A stretch of DNA of 64,000 bases from Chenopodium formosanum (taxonomy: Eukaryota; Streptophyta; Magnoliopsida; Caryophyllales; Amaranthaceae), in NCBI GenBank assembly GCA_024500155.1, contig CM044857.1, positions 4,962,501 through 5,026,500 of the forward strand, in the 5' to 3' direction. The translations under genes and the position numbers were made by a program. The notes below the pieces were generated by a model. That model worked only from the letters and a program-made list of their open reading frames with translations, did not search any database and was not told where the DNA came from. Positions 10,032 to 21,803 of this stretch are shown one piece after another; position 1 is the stretch's first letter, and each line of letters begins with the position of its first letter.

Positions 10032-12898
10032 CTAAGGCTGAGGTGGAGGTTGCTGATCCGGCTGGTTCTGACCGGTTGGGAGGGTTTCTGATTGGTTATC
10101 AAGCTGGCCGCCGTCATTCTGCTCATCCTCCACCGGCTCCTCCTCATTATCTGAGACATCATATCCCAGCTCTGCAGCCCATTCCTTGAAGCGAGGCGGA
10201 GCTGCCTCTCCTAACACTTGGGCAACATACACCGCAGTGGCGTAATCATACCTAACTTTAAAGACTTCAAAGTCTATATCTGGATAGAGGAAACCCCAAG
10301 TGATCTTCAGGCGGGCTGCATTGTCCCGCTCATTCTCTTCCATCAGCCGCATCTGCTCCTTGGAAATTTCATCTGCATGCTAACTCCGCATATTGATAAT
10401 TTCCAGCCCTAACCGGGTGACGTCTACCCGGAGCCTCGTGTTCTCTTTGTCAGTATCTTCTAATGCCTTGAGTTCAGCCTTAGCATCCTTCAGTTTTTGA
10501 TTAAGGTCATTAGCCCGGCTGGTAGCTTCATCGTTCGCAGCCGTCAAACTCCGGATCATCTCTTCCTGTTCCAACTCTACTACTTTAATCTTTAAATCAC
10601 ACATATAATTAGCATATTCAGCAGAGTTGAGGTTTTCAAGGGCCCTCCTTTTGGCGTCATTTACCTCTTCTTCTTTCCGCCTGAAGGGGCCCCTGAGTCC
10701 ATCCACTCTCAGCATTACCTGAGAAAAGGGCAACTGGATTATGAAACACTTGGTGAAAAAATGAAGAAAAAATATCAGAATTGAGTTGAAGAATCTTTTA
10801 CCTCAGCTAGTTGGCCCATTATCCGGTCAAAGTCCACCACCTGTAGATCAGGTATGGAATTCTTCTACGACCGGGTGAGGGTCCTCACCATCCGCTTGGA
10901 AAACCCAAGAAGATCCGGCTCGTCGGATGTCAGATCTGCACCAAAAGAAGTACTTGGTAAGAGGGATGCAGCGTAGTTGGCATTCATTTGTTGTCGGCTG
11001 CTGACTGAACCCCCTGAAGGGTCAACCTTAGTCTTGACTCTCATAAAGTCAAGTGGCCAAGGTATTTCAATCTTGTTCTTACCTTGGGTCTTCGGATGGG
11101 CTTAGAGGTATCCTCCTCCCCGGTTTTTGCAGCACCGGTTGCAACATTGGGTGGCTGGCCACACTTCGATGTCGTAGAGGCATCCGGCGCTATCTTCTGT
11201 GAGCGTTCTGAGCTTTCGCTTAGAATATTCAAGGCAGAAGGGGACTTGCCACCGGTCGTAGGATGATCCGGATTGGCAGCAGGAGTTGTCTGGGAAAGAT
11301 TCTTTTTGGCGACCTTGGCAGCCGGAGTTTTGTCCAGCTCCTCCCCTTGCCTTTTGAAGAGCTTGGAGACGGAGCGTGGAACACGTTTAGCGGCATCCTG
11401 CAAATCAAGAGCCAAATGTTATCAGCCGGAAAAAAACCTTTGCAAGAAATTTAAAGAAAAACTGAAGTCAGGCGGTCTTACCCCGCCTTTCTTGGCCTCA
11501 ACAGCTGCTCTCTTGGAGAGCGCACTTTCCTTGCGCAGCTGCGCTACTGACTTAGCCGGAGTCTTAGCCGGGTCAACCATTTTCAAGGCGTCGGCTGCAA
11601 GAAGAAAACAAAAACTTAGAGAAAATCATAAAAAATTGGAAGTACAAAATAAAAACTACAGAAAAACCGGATACAACTGGATCTACCCTTGGGAAACATA
11701 GGGCTTAACCCACAGGCGGACAGAAAGCATTCATCTTTGAAATAGTCCGGGTGGGTGATCTAGTTCTTTGGAACAATAATGTGAGTCCCATCCCCAAGGG
11801 AACAGTAGTGGTTTCGAAGAAACTCGGCTCCATTATTTGCTCCCGAGCCCTAGTAGAGAGTGCCGGGAGAGGGCATTTCCTGCCAAGGAGAACCGGTTCC
11901 TGATTATACCGGCGCAGTGTCCAGTTGTGTCTCAGGGTTGGTGAGGAGATTAAATAAAATTTGTCCTTCCACCCGGACCACTTGGACACCTTGTCCAAGG
12001 TCATCAAATACTGTGGCAAGGTGGTAAGAGTATACCATGCCCCATGACCGCCTGGGACCTTGCTCAAGTAGTGCATATGAGCAAAGGCAGAGAAACTGGG
12101 AGCAAGGTTCTGGAGCTCGTAGGCGGCAATATAGCTTAAAATGTTCACTCACAAGTTTGGGGTGAGCTGCCAGACTCCCAAATTATACCCCTTTAGGATT
12201 TTCCTAATCCCAATATGGAGGGGGAACTGGAGGCCAGCTTCTATTATTGCCTCGTAGCAGACAAAATAGTTGTCTGCGTTTTCTATTTGGTCGTCCCAAG
12301 CCATCACTGCGTCCCCAGGCGGAATGATAATATCCCACCCCTTTCCAAAGGGGTGCTTTTCTTTGAAAGCCCTAAAGCCACTCTTCAGCAGGGCTATGTC
12401 ACCCGGAAGCATCCTAATTTTCTTCGGGTCAGGGTTGTCAGCAACTTTCGCCGGTTGTTGATAGTTAGCCGCGAAATTATCTTGATTGGAGCCAGAAGCC
12501 TCGGCTCCCGATCTTTCAGCGGCCTCAGTACCGCCTGATCCTTCCCCGGATCCATTAGAGGAGGTGGCCTCTTCACCGTCTACCTCTCGTACGCTTGAGC
12601 TCCCGAAAGAAGAGGGAGCCTCTTCATCAGAATTGCTGCTCTCCTCCAAACCCTCATGTTCCCCATCCGGAACAACCTCGTCGGCAGGCACTTCCATAGT
12701 GCGCCGGCTCCTAAACCTTCTGGTCGTCTGTTTGACTCTGGTCATTGTGTCCTGCACAGACACAGAGAGGGAGGAATTCGGGGATGAGCACTGCAGTTCT
12801 GGCCGTCCAGAAAAGGCACCGCATGTTCTAGACTCAACCGTTTCGGGAGACCGGCTGAGTGTCCTATGCAGTACCGAGTGTGTGGATTGAGAGCTCAT
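10032..12898 (-). pseudogene. Antisense intron-containing gene of gypsy element 1 (gypsy-type transposon domain, coiled coil)
   Basis: Reading the minus strand, ATG 12898 opens a frame whose start is Ser/acidic-rich. It continues into a domain resembling the 'putative gypsy type transposon' family (Pfam PF04195 as I recall), around LQFPLHIGIRKIL and WQLTPN. A TGA at 12151-12149 interrupts where Trp is expected, and the same frame then continues to about 11705. Good GT-AG junctions give later exons 11594-11482, 11397-11083, 11013-10802 and 10718-10032; exon 1 probably ends near 11687. The last exon is a long coiled coil, then an acidic, Pro/Gln-rich tail, with one in-frame TAG (10382-10380). 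Exon 4 also holds a TAG. Function is unknown; such antisense genes are recurrent in Tat-type elements. Exon assignments are inferred from splice motifs only. Confidence 0.7.
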
Positions 12899-13153
12899 TT
12901 TATTTTTAAAAACTATGTATACAGACGGAAAAAAGAATGTATACAAGTTGGAAAAGAAAAGCTAAAAATGGTACAGGCGGTTACCTTGCGTTTAACTCTG
13001 GAAACTCTGAAAACTGCTACAGACGGTGACCGGGTGTTGCAAGGTTAGCACACGGAAATCTTGAGAATTTGATGCAGACGGAGTCAGAAAATCTCTCTTT
13101 CTCTCTCTAGAAAGTCAAATGAAAATGAAGTGAGAGAAAGGGGGGATAAACTT

Positions 13154-13162
13154 CTATTTATA
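13154..13162 (-). promoter_or_regulatory. TATA box of the antisense gene in gypsy element 1
   Basis: The minus strand reads TATAAATAG here, about 255 bp upstream of the antisense ATG at 12898 and between that gene and the 3' LTR. It implies a promoter separate from the LTR. A pyrimidine/purine-rich leader follows (13085-13145). Confidence 0.6.
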
Positions 13163-13278
13163 GAAGGTGAAAACGGGGGCATCCCGTTTGAATTTTAAAT
13201 TTTACTAGCCGTTGTTACCGTTCACTTATGATAGGTGGACACGTGTCACAGGTCCTACGTGACATCCACGTGACCCCT

Positions 13279-13290
13279 GTGAGGGGCAAA
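13279..13290 (+). other. Polypurine tract of gypsy element 1
   Basis: GTGAGGGGCAAA lies directly before the 3' LTR, the expected site for plus-strand priming. Confidence 0.65.
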
Positions 13291-13785
13291 TGTTTAGGGT
13301 AAAAATTACCCTAGACAGGTGTCCCAATAAGAGAAGGCCACGTGTCAAGACCAGGCTGACCCAAGTGGTCCCCTAGCCATCAGACACGTGGCTCCTTCAG
13401 ATAGATTCTGAAATGGCAGCCTTCAAGGGCCCAAATCCCTAGAAACTGCCGTAATTCAGCGCATCCCACTAAAATTTAGGTCAAGTGACCAAGATAGGGG
13501 CACACCTACCAATAACCCTATAAATAGGGAGATATTTCCCCATTTTGGGGACACATTCAATCATTTATTACACCTACTTTCTCTCTCATCGGAGAAACAC
13601 GTGAGCTTGGAATCCAAGTAGATCCCCACCTAAATTTCCGTACTCTTTATTCTCTTTCAAGTTACTAACTTGATCTTCGGAGGCGGAGCTCCACCACCCG
13701 GAGTCTCCGTGTTTTTGCAGGTACAACTCGAGCCGGACCAGTCTTTGTGACGTAACTCTCTCGAGGGACAAAAACACCCAAAACA
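13291..13785 (+). repeat. 3' LTR of gypsy element 1
   Basis: 495 bp, the same ends as the 5' LTR, followed by the duplicated CGTTT. About 20 substitutions separate it from the 5' copy and I saw no length change. Confidence 0.95.
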
Positions 13786-13818
13786 CGTTTAATTTGGATA
13801 ATCCTTTATTAACTGGTA

Positions 13819-14138
13819 CTCCTTCCACATTTTATTACTTGCTCCACTTTACTTTTGTAGTCGTATTTTATTACTTGTCTCATTTTCTTTGTTGAATACT
13901 TTTCACAATATGTTACTATTTTCCTCTTCACTAGTGGTTCGCTCATATTATATTTTAATATTTTTCATATTCTTTCTCCTCCCTACTCACACTCACTTTT
14001 TCTTTTTTAGATTTTTTATTCTTCAACTAATCCCACTTTCACTTATTTTATCACTTTCACATATTCTAATACTTTAAAATATTTCTTTTAAAACTACGCG
14101 CATGGAAAATTGAAGCAAATAATAAAATATGAATGGGG
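13819..14138. mobile_element. Stowaway-like MITE
   Basis: Inverted ends CTCCTTCCACATTTTATTAC.. and the complement of ..AATAAAATATGAATGGGG pair imperfectly over about 30 bp. TA dinucleotides flank both sides (13817-13818, 14139-14140). 320 bp, no coding capacity. The CTCC..CC-type terminus and TA target fit Tc1/mariner-derived Stowaway elements. Confidence 0.65.
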
Positions 14139-14149
14139 TAACAAAACTA

Positions 14150-14265
14150 ATGACAACTTATTTTCTTGTTGGTCCGATCTTATTTGGATTATCACAAGTC
14201 AAGTGGAAAAATATCGTGAATCAATATTTTCCATGGTACAATTCACGTAGGATAGGTAGATGTTT
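14150..14265. repeat. Further copy of the dispersed AT-rich repeat
   Basis: CTTATTTTCTTGTTGGTC, then GGATTATCACAAGTCAAGTG and ATCGTGAATCAA, correspond to the copies near 40, 1230 and 3500. Confidence 0.45.
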
Positions 14266-14387
14266 AAATATTTTTTTTTTTTTGTTTTTATTTTTATCTA
14301 GGGCTAAAATCCGCTAATAACCTGTAGCGGTTTTTTTAAAAAAAATAACACGCTAATAATTCCATTATTAACGATTCATTTAATATA

Positions 14388-14694
14388 CTTCTTCCGTTTC
14401 GCATTAGTTACAACACTTTTTATTTTCGGTCATTTCATATTTGTTGTAACACTTCTACATTTGGAAAAGACCCACTATTAGTTTATAATTTCTCTCTTCC
14501 ACTAACTCCACTTTCACAAATATTTTATTGTTTCTCTTTCCTACCAATCCCACCCACACTACTTTTTTTTTTTTTAAATATTATTTCTATATCTTATTAA
14601 CAATACTTTATATTATAAGTCTATAAGTCTAGTCCATAATTTTCTTAAACTATGAGCCAAACCTACTGTTGCAACTAATGCGAAACGGAGGTTG
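14388..14694. mobile_element. Second Stowaway-like MITE
   Basis: Near-terminal inverted repeat: CCGTTTCGCATTAGTTACAA at the left and its inverse (TTGCAACTAATGCGAAACGG) at the right, with one mismatch. A TA precedes the left end. The right end is ragged by two bases, so the outer boundary is approximate. No coding capacity. Confidence 0.6.
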
Positions 14695-14821
14695 AATAAA
14701 ATTGCAACTAACATTAGCGGTTTATTTTATAGTTATTAATATTAGTTGTTTTTATTTAACATTATTTTTCAATGAGAAGGTATTGCGTGCGTACGGACGT
14801 ACGAACTGTTTGGTGCGAGAG

Positions 14822-15030
14822 GGTTGGCTGATATATTTTACTCGTTGGCTTATATGTTTCATGTGTTGGCTGATATGTTTCATTTGTTGGCTGATATGAT
14901 TTTTTGTGTTGGCTAATATATTTCTTTTGTTGGATGATATAATTTTTTTTTCCTTTTGTTGGCTTATATCAGACATAATTTGGTTTATATGTTTCTTCAG
15001 TTGGCTGATATATTTATTTTGTTGGCTGAT

Positions 15031-15112
<82 letters not shown>

Positions 15113-15515
15113 TAATTTTTCGCTTATATATTACATTTTGTTGGCTGATATGTTTATTTTGTTGGCTTACCTTTGGCTTTTGTTGGATGATACACATCAT
15201 TTGCTGTCTTGTATGTTTCTTCTGTTGGCTTATATTTATCTTTTGTTAGCTGATATATTTCTGTTGTTGGCTTATATGTATCTTTTGTTGGCTGATATAA
15301 TCCTCTTGTTGCCTTATATGCTTCATTTGCTAGATGATATGTCCCTTTTGTTGGCTAATAAGTATCATTTGTTGGTTGATATACTCCTCTTGTTAGTTAA
15401 TATGTATCTCTTGTTGACTTATATGTTCCTTTTATTTGCTGATACGTTTTTATTAATGTCTTTAATGTTGATTGATATGAACTATCAATTGGCTGATATA
15501 ATACTTATATTAGCT
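14822..15515. repeat. 21-bp minisatellite
   Basis: About 30 degenerate units of roughly GTTGGCTGATATGTTTCATTT run through this stretch, interrupted by the (TA)n tract. The 21-bp period keeps one frame open at 15138-15686 on the plus strand, giving a seven-residue repeat of the form LLLADxF/LLLAYxY. I treat that as a by-product of the period, not as a gene. Confidence 0.8.
15033..15109. repeat. (TA)n microsatellite
   Basis: An uninterrupted AT dinucleotide run of about 38 units inside the 21-bp minisatellite. Confidence 0.95.
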
Positions 15516-17038
15516 TATATACAAATATTTCATTCTCCCTCTCCTCTTTTCCACTCTTCCTCTTTTTCTTTCTCCATGGCAACATATCAAATTATGTTCT
15601 TCCTAAACATAACCAAAAAGCAAATTATGAATTCCTCTCCACAGCAACATATTAGCAAACGACACCACCATTCCACCACAAATTAGCAGCACAACCACTA
15701 CCACAGCCCCCTGATGCAGCCCCTGCCGCACCCACCACCACACTCGATCTCGATCTCCTTCGTCCCCCTGAAGCAGCCGCAAACACCACTACACTTAGAT
15801 CGATCTCGATCTCCTTCGTCCCGCAGCCACGACCAGCCACGCATCCAATACCACCAGTGAATTTTGAAACATAGCAAATCATCAATTTTAATTTGATTAA
15901 AATTATAATTGTTTATGCAATTGATGTGAAAATCTGATTGTAATTTAGATCTAGAAAGGAGGAGGAGCATAGGAGTGAGAAAGAGAAGGGAAGAGAAGAA
16001 GGAGAGAGAAAGAAAAAGCAAAATAACATTGGACGCACAAACACTTGGGTGCGGGTGCCCGCACCTAATAGTTTGCGATTTTTCAATATAATTGCTCAAA
16101 CATTATAACAAACCACTAGTCCACTAGTATCACTAGAGCTTCTATATAATAAACAACTTATCATACCTTCAGGTTCTATATGCTAAATTTATATAATTGA
16201 TTCATTTAGTTAAGTTATATATATACTCAGCTCCTTAACAAACATATTATTTTAATATAATATTTAAGATATAGTTTTTACTCTGTAGTATTTAAGTATT
16301 GAATGAAGTTGTTAGAGACATGAAAATAATATAATTGATTTTGGAACATATATTAGACTTAAATGGAACCTATTATACATACGTAGTAACTTGAATGGAA
16401 CCTATTAATTAATTTTAGAATGAATATTAATTTGTGTAATGTAACTTGATTGATTGTATCAATTTGGGAATATATATTTGTGTAATGTAACTTATTTACA
16501 CATAATCAATTAAACATGAATAAAACCTACTAGACTTCATTTAACCTTATCGCAAGATAATTGATTGAACCTAACCTAAGACTTTGTTTCTTATGATGAA
16601 AAGAACACACCCTTAAATAAAGTCATAAAAGATTCAATATAAAACATTGAGAACCAAATCCGTAATAGCTTAGACGTTTTCTTAATTTTGAGTGTTATTC
16701 TGATTATAGCCCACTTTGTAACAAGTATAACAATCACCCTATTCTTAGTCTAGCAGTATACATAGTGAGTTCTTATGCTTGAAATACACAAGTAATAAAT
16801 TTAACACAAAAAATAAAAAAATACAATAAACTTATAATGCTTGAAATTAATTAAATGTAGCAGTAAACAATTAATAGTAGTGAGGTCTTTGAAATTAATT
16901 CAATGAAGCAGTAAAAAAAATCCTAAACATAGTGAGTTCTTCAATGAAGCAGTAAACATAATGAGTACTAAAACATTAAACAAACAAACGTATGTAGCTA
17001 GATAAAGTTGTTCTTATGCTTCCATTGCTACTTGAATT
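15516..17038. other. Intergenic AT-rich DNA
   Basis: No supported gene. 15743-15823 contains a near repeat (CGATCTCGATCTCCTTCGTCC twice, 61 bp apart), and 15700-15850 is locally C-rich. 16400-16500 has the phrase TTTGTGTAATGTAACTT twice. The last part is presumably the 3' flank of the SKP1-like gene that follows. Confidence 0.5.
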
Positions 17039-18327
17039 TTACTCGAAAGCCCACTGGTTCTCCTTGCGAACTTCTTCCTCTTCTTCGGGTGTGAAATCGT
17101 TCTTGATGTTGAATGTCTTCCTTATCTCCTCGGGTGTCTTTCCTTTGATCATATCAGCCACACATTGACAAGTTAAATCCAGCAAACCTTTGATATCCAT
17201 GTAATTAGCAGCCTGCATACCATCATCACGCATAATTAATTTTGTTATTGCTCTATCGTTTGACCACGTAAATGTATATATTATAAAGATTAAAGAACAT
17301 GTTCGCTTATATTTATCCGTTGTAACAATCCTTAAATTATATTAACAAACAACTCATACATGATACATCTAAGCAAAAAAGTTTGGTACAATATTATGTT
17401 TAATGCAATGATTGCGAAGTCAAAGTGTTAAACTATTATCATATTATTAAAAATTATGATAATCATATATGATAAAATTATATAACTAACTAATATAATC
17501 CCAAAACAAAAACTAGCTAATATTTAATTAAAGCCTTTTAACAAACACACAAAAAAAAAAAATAATAAAAAATAAAAAAAATAAAAATGCAAAGAACTCG
17601 TAGAACTCCAATTTGCTCATTAAATTCATATGGACGACCCAATCAGACCCAAAATCAAGATTTAATATAATTTAATCGTACAAATATAATCAATTTTATT
17701 ATATTTGTAAAATAATTCAAGCCCAAAAGTTAAAGACTAACTAGATTTTATAAAGACAAGAAAAGATTAAGGTAGTCGTATTATTATACTTTCGAACCCT
17801 TAAACCCAAAAAATTATTATACACATTAACTCAAACCCTTTCAAATATAAAATAATTAATCATATATACACATCCGAACCTAAGCCCTAAATAGATCGAT
17901 TAATCGTAAAATTAGCCCTAATAATATCTTAAATCAACAAAAAAAAAAAAAAAATTAAAGTCAATCACAAATCAACAAAAATAAAGAAAATAGATCAAAT
18001 TAAAAGAAAGATACTTACAAGAATAAGATCAAAGAGGGTGTCTTGGTCGACATTGAGGAAGTCCTTATCCCACTGCTTGAGTTCATCATTATTAGGTGAT
18101 TCGGAGTTATCATCATTAGCGTGTTTGTTACAATACTCGATAACCTTAGCGAGAATTTTAGAGGTGACATTATGCAGCGGGATGGGATCGGTGCTGTCGC
18201 CGAGGTCCTCGATCATGTTCTTTATTGTTTGCGAAAGCATTGCTGCCTTTTCATCGACGTTGAAAGTCTCTTTATCGGAACTCCTTAGGATTATCTTCTT
18301 GGATGAAGAAGAGGTTGATGCTGCCAT
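17039..18327 (-). CDS. SKP1: SKP1-like protein, copy A (SCF ubiquitin-ligase adaptor)
   Basis: Two exons, 18327-18019 and 17212-17039, joined across an 806-nt GT-AG intron in phase 0, encode 160 aa, the usual plant SKP1/ASK length. The N-terminal half is the BTB/POZ-like Skp1 fold (KIILRSSD.., AAMLSQTI). Exon 2 is almost canonical: AANYMDIKGLL, CQCVADMIKGKTPEEIRKTF and the C-terminal NQWAFE that helps grip the F-box. SKP1 bridges cullin-1 and F-box proteins in the nucleus and cytosol for targeted ubiquitination. The intron sits at LIL/AANY, the position known for this family. Residues 76-86 form an Asp/Asn-rich insert typical of the variable loop. A second copy lies 4 kb upstream in the same orientation, so they are probably tandem duplicates. 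Confidence 0.92.
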
Positions 18328-18447
18328 TGCTAATTAGGTTGACTGTTTTAAGGTTGAGGAAAAGCTAAGAAATTTTAGAGAGAGAATTTTTGTTGGGAGT
18401 ATGAAAGAATATGAATTGATGATGAGACTTTGGTAAGACTTCGTTCG

Positions 18448-18455
18448 TATTTATA
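18448..18455 (-). promoter_or_regulatory. TATA box of SKP1-like copy A
   Basis: The minus strand reads TATAAATA about 120 bp before the ATG. The other SKP1-like gene has the same motif 110 bp before its ATG. Confidence 0.65.
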
Positions 18456-18949
18456 AATTGTTTTTGACTAAATTCTAGTTGAAGTATACTTTCCTTTTGC
18501 AGAATTTGACTATTAGGGTTTAAAGGAGTGTGGTAAAAGATTATTATTATTACTGTATTATTATCTGTGCCCTATCCATATCAACTTATTTGATATTAAT
18601 AATTTTGTTAAACTAAAATCCTAAAAGAGAGGAGAGAAAAGTTATGATATTTTTTTCTAAATATGTGGTTAACAAATCTTTATTATTGTAAATGCCGTAT
18701 GGCTATTATTTAATGATATTATTACTTTTCGTTCAAAAAAAAGGAAAAAAAAATTAATAATTTTGTTGACCAACTTGTTTAAAAAAAAACAAAAAACAAA
18801 AAAAAAATAAAAAAAATAAAAAAAAAAAAAAAAATTGTTGACCAACTAGTTAAATTTTAGCTATCATTTTCACTTTTATCTCACCAAAAAAAATGAATTT
18901 CACATTATATTAATACACCTAATTGAACTGTTAACTTTAGCGCCACGTC

Positions 18950-20190
18950 ATAAGAAGAGGTGTCAATTCGGATAATCGAATGGAGTTTGGGTCAGATATA
19001 TATATTCGGGTCGGATTAGGTATGTTCAGGTCAAGATTACCCTTTTAATTCACCTCAGGATCACGTTGATTTTGGGTCAAGGTCTCTGGAGCCAAGGTCG
19101 ATTTGTGTTGAATAAATTCATATTCGATTATGATAAATTTAGACTGGGTTCAAAACAAGCTTGACAATTTTACGATTCCGGTGAGGCAGGTGACTTTGGG
19201 TGGGTTAATTCCAGTTTGGTAGATTTTGATTCGATTACGTTCAGTTTGATTAAGATAAGGTTGAATTAGTATTAGGTCGATTCCCATTCAAATCCTTTTT
19301 GGGTTTGGCTAAATATTGGTCGAGTTGATTAAATTCAATATTCAAATAATAAGGTCATTTTTAAACTAGAGTAATTATTGAGTCATGACGTTTTTATTGG
19401 GTCGATATTGGGTTATTCATGTGTCATTTTTCATATTGTGTCGTAAATATAAAGAGTATCGAATTCTTAGTTTTCTCATTTGATCACTTCTTGTACCACT
19501 TTTATCTTTAAGCCAAATTATAATTGAATTATCGAAGATTTTTTCTTACCTACGTAAGTGATAAGACGATAAGTAATGAACTAGTAATAGATTGATAGAT
19601 GATAGCCACATATGGTGATATATACAGATACAAAATAATGTCATTTTTTTAGGTTATTATTACTCTTCAACCGTACGATCTTACCAGGCTATGAGCATTG
19701 TTGGTTTTCTTTATTACTAATTCAATTTGTGTAAGATATTAGTTAGAGTTCTTAGGATGGGTATAAAATTATGGTTAACATGAAATAAAATAACATGTTG
19801 GATTAAAATTATGGTTAGTTTTAAAATGGTTGGTTTGAAATTATATTGGGTTGAAATCAGGTAGGGATAAAATCGGATCAGGTCAGGTTAATATCATTTT
19901 GGGTTAAAACGAATCATATTGAATCCGGTATTTGTCGAGTCAATTTTGGGTCGAGTTGAGTGTAGATCAGGTCAAACCGGTCTGGTTTGAGTTCAAGTCT
20001 AGTCTAATCGATTTTGGGTTGAATTCAGGCCCTGCCAAATCAGTGTCGATTTAAAATCATGTTAGTTCAAATTTAAATTTTATTTGAGTTTAGATCGGCT
20101 AAGATCGAGTTTGGGCCTTAAATTTCAAGTTACAACTCGATCGAAACATATACTTTTTCGGGTCAGGTCAGTTTTGACACCTCTACTTAT
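18950..20190. mobile_element. 1.24-kb TIR element with a GGTC/GGGTT-rich interior
   Basis: The left end ATAAGAAGAGGTGTCAA and the right end (inverse) ATAAGTAGAGGTGTCAA form a 17-bp inverted repeat with one mismatch. The interior is made of degenerate pentamers such as GGGTC, GGTCA, GGGTT and TTGGG, with no open frame. The termini resemble some hAT-type non-autonomous elements, but no clear 8-bp duplication is visible, so the class is open. Confidence 0.55.
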
Positions 20191-21803
20191 ATTGTTATTA
20201 GTGATGAACTTAATTTTATAAATTGAACATAATGCACCCATAGAATTGAGGTAGCCAGGATATGTATTGTGTAATTATTCAGGTGGTCAAGAAATTAACA
20301 TTAAAAAGAGACTTTAATATGAAAAATTGATAAACTTCATTCTCTATAAGGAATTTGTGCTATGCTGTGTGTATATACTAATCTACGAATAGAAAAATGT
20401 AAACAAAACCAAATGATATTAGATAATAGCATTAAAACATGACGGGATTGTTAGTTTTTTAAATTAAAAACACTAAAATTTTAACACTTTACCCGTGCAC
20501 GCATCAGCAAAGCATAGGCAAATTATCAAGATAAAAATATTAGAAAACTAGAAAAGATAAGGTTTTATTTTGGGAATACTTTTCAATGGCTACATAAAAA
20601 TTGTAGCTATTGTAACTGTTTTCAATCTCAACCGTTTATATATTCATGATAAATCTTGTACGTCCATTCATACATTACATTTGACTTATAATTATTTAAA
20701 AAAATAAAAAAGTTTAAAAACTACTTTATTTTGAAAAAATAAAATTATAATTGGTTGTCGTTGCCATTTTGTACAAGTATCCATCTTTCAACTTAAGTTT
20801 AAATTTCCATTAAATAGGAAAAGAGGAACAATTAACATTGATAGGATTATAATATAACCAAACAATCAATGAAATACTACCCTATATCTGAAAAACAAAG
20901 GTATGATTTTATACATTAGATAGTTTTATACATGGATAATATTAAAATATAACCTAAATAAAATTGTTCCAACTTTAAGTCGTACAGTTCATAGTTTTAA
21001 TTACTCCATATTATTCTCCGTAACTCATCCTGATCATTGTTGCACTGTTTGATGGATTTTATGTTAATTAGTTATTCAAACTTTGCATAGACATTATCAA
21101 TCAAGCTTTCGCAGCAGTTAATTTGGTAGAGGAATAAGGATAAACTCTGGAAAACAAGTTATTAAAAAAATAAAAAAATAAAAAATAAAAAAAAAGGTAG
21201 TTTTTCGGTCAATTAAATCAATGGTCCTATTTTACATAATTAAGTTGACATAAAATTAACGATGTAGATTTTGTTTTTATAATGACCACAATTTTATTGT
21301 AGTCATTGCAAAATTGTTCTTTATTTTGTTTTGTTTTGTCATTAGGTATTTTTATTTCAGTTTAAATTTTTATTGGTTGTAAAAACAGTCGCAATGGCAA
21401 GTGATGTAAGTCGGATTTGATCTCATCTATCACCTCTCAAGATTTTAACCAACTATACTAGTCGATCATCCACATTTGAGTTTAACTTTAAGCATAATGT
21501 TTTTCATTACATTAGTGATCCAACGATGAGATCTTTTATAGAGCTTAATTCTTTGTTTAAGAATGTTGTTGTGATCTTGTCTAAAAACAAACAAATTGAT
21601 TAGGAAAAAAAAATTTAGTCCTTATAACCATAAAACATAATTTTATTCCAAACAAACTTTTCTGAGTAGCAAGTGAAGAACAAAAAACTTTACATTAAAA
21701 ACAGAAACACACACACAAAATCAAAAGAATCATCACAATGTGTTAACAAACAATTTAAACATTAGATGATAACACTCTAATCGATGTATCGAACTACCAA
21801 TCT
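20191..21803. other. Intergenic AT-rich DNA
   Basis: No gene, RNA or clear mobile element was seen. There are several A/T homopolymer runs, for example 21165-21197. Confidence 0.5.

Larger units (their letters stand above)
3846..13785 (+). mobile_element. Complete Ty3/gypsy LTR retrotransposon 1 (Tat-like), degenerate
   Basis: Two 495-bp LTRs (3846-4340, 13291-13785) start TGTTTAGGG, end ACA and are flanked by the 5-bp duplication CGTTT (3841-3845 and 13786-13790), which fixes both ends. A primer-binding site, gag, RT, two RNase H domains, integrase and a purine tract follow in the usual order. A second RNase H behind the gypsy RNase H is the hallmark of the Tat lineage, and an antisense gene after pol fits that lineage too. 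By eye the LTRs differ at about 20 of 495 positions (about 4%). Gag and pol carry several stops, and protease plus the first part of RT are deleted, so the copy is not autonomous. Confidence 0.95.

Noticed and set aside
14906..15200. Frames through the (TA)n tract
   Set aside because: Poly-Tyr/Ile products of a dinucleotide repeat.
14822..15515. Possible CRISPR-like array
   Set aside because: Units are contiguous 21-bp repeats without unique spacers, and this is plant nuclear DNA.
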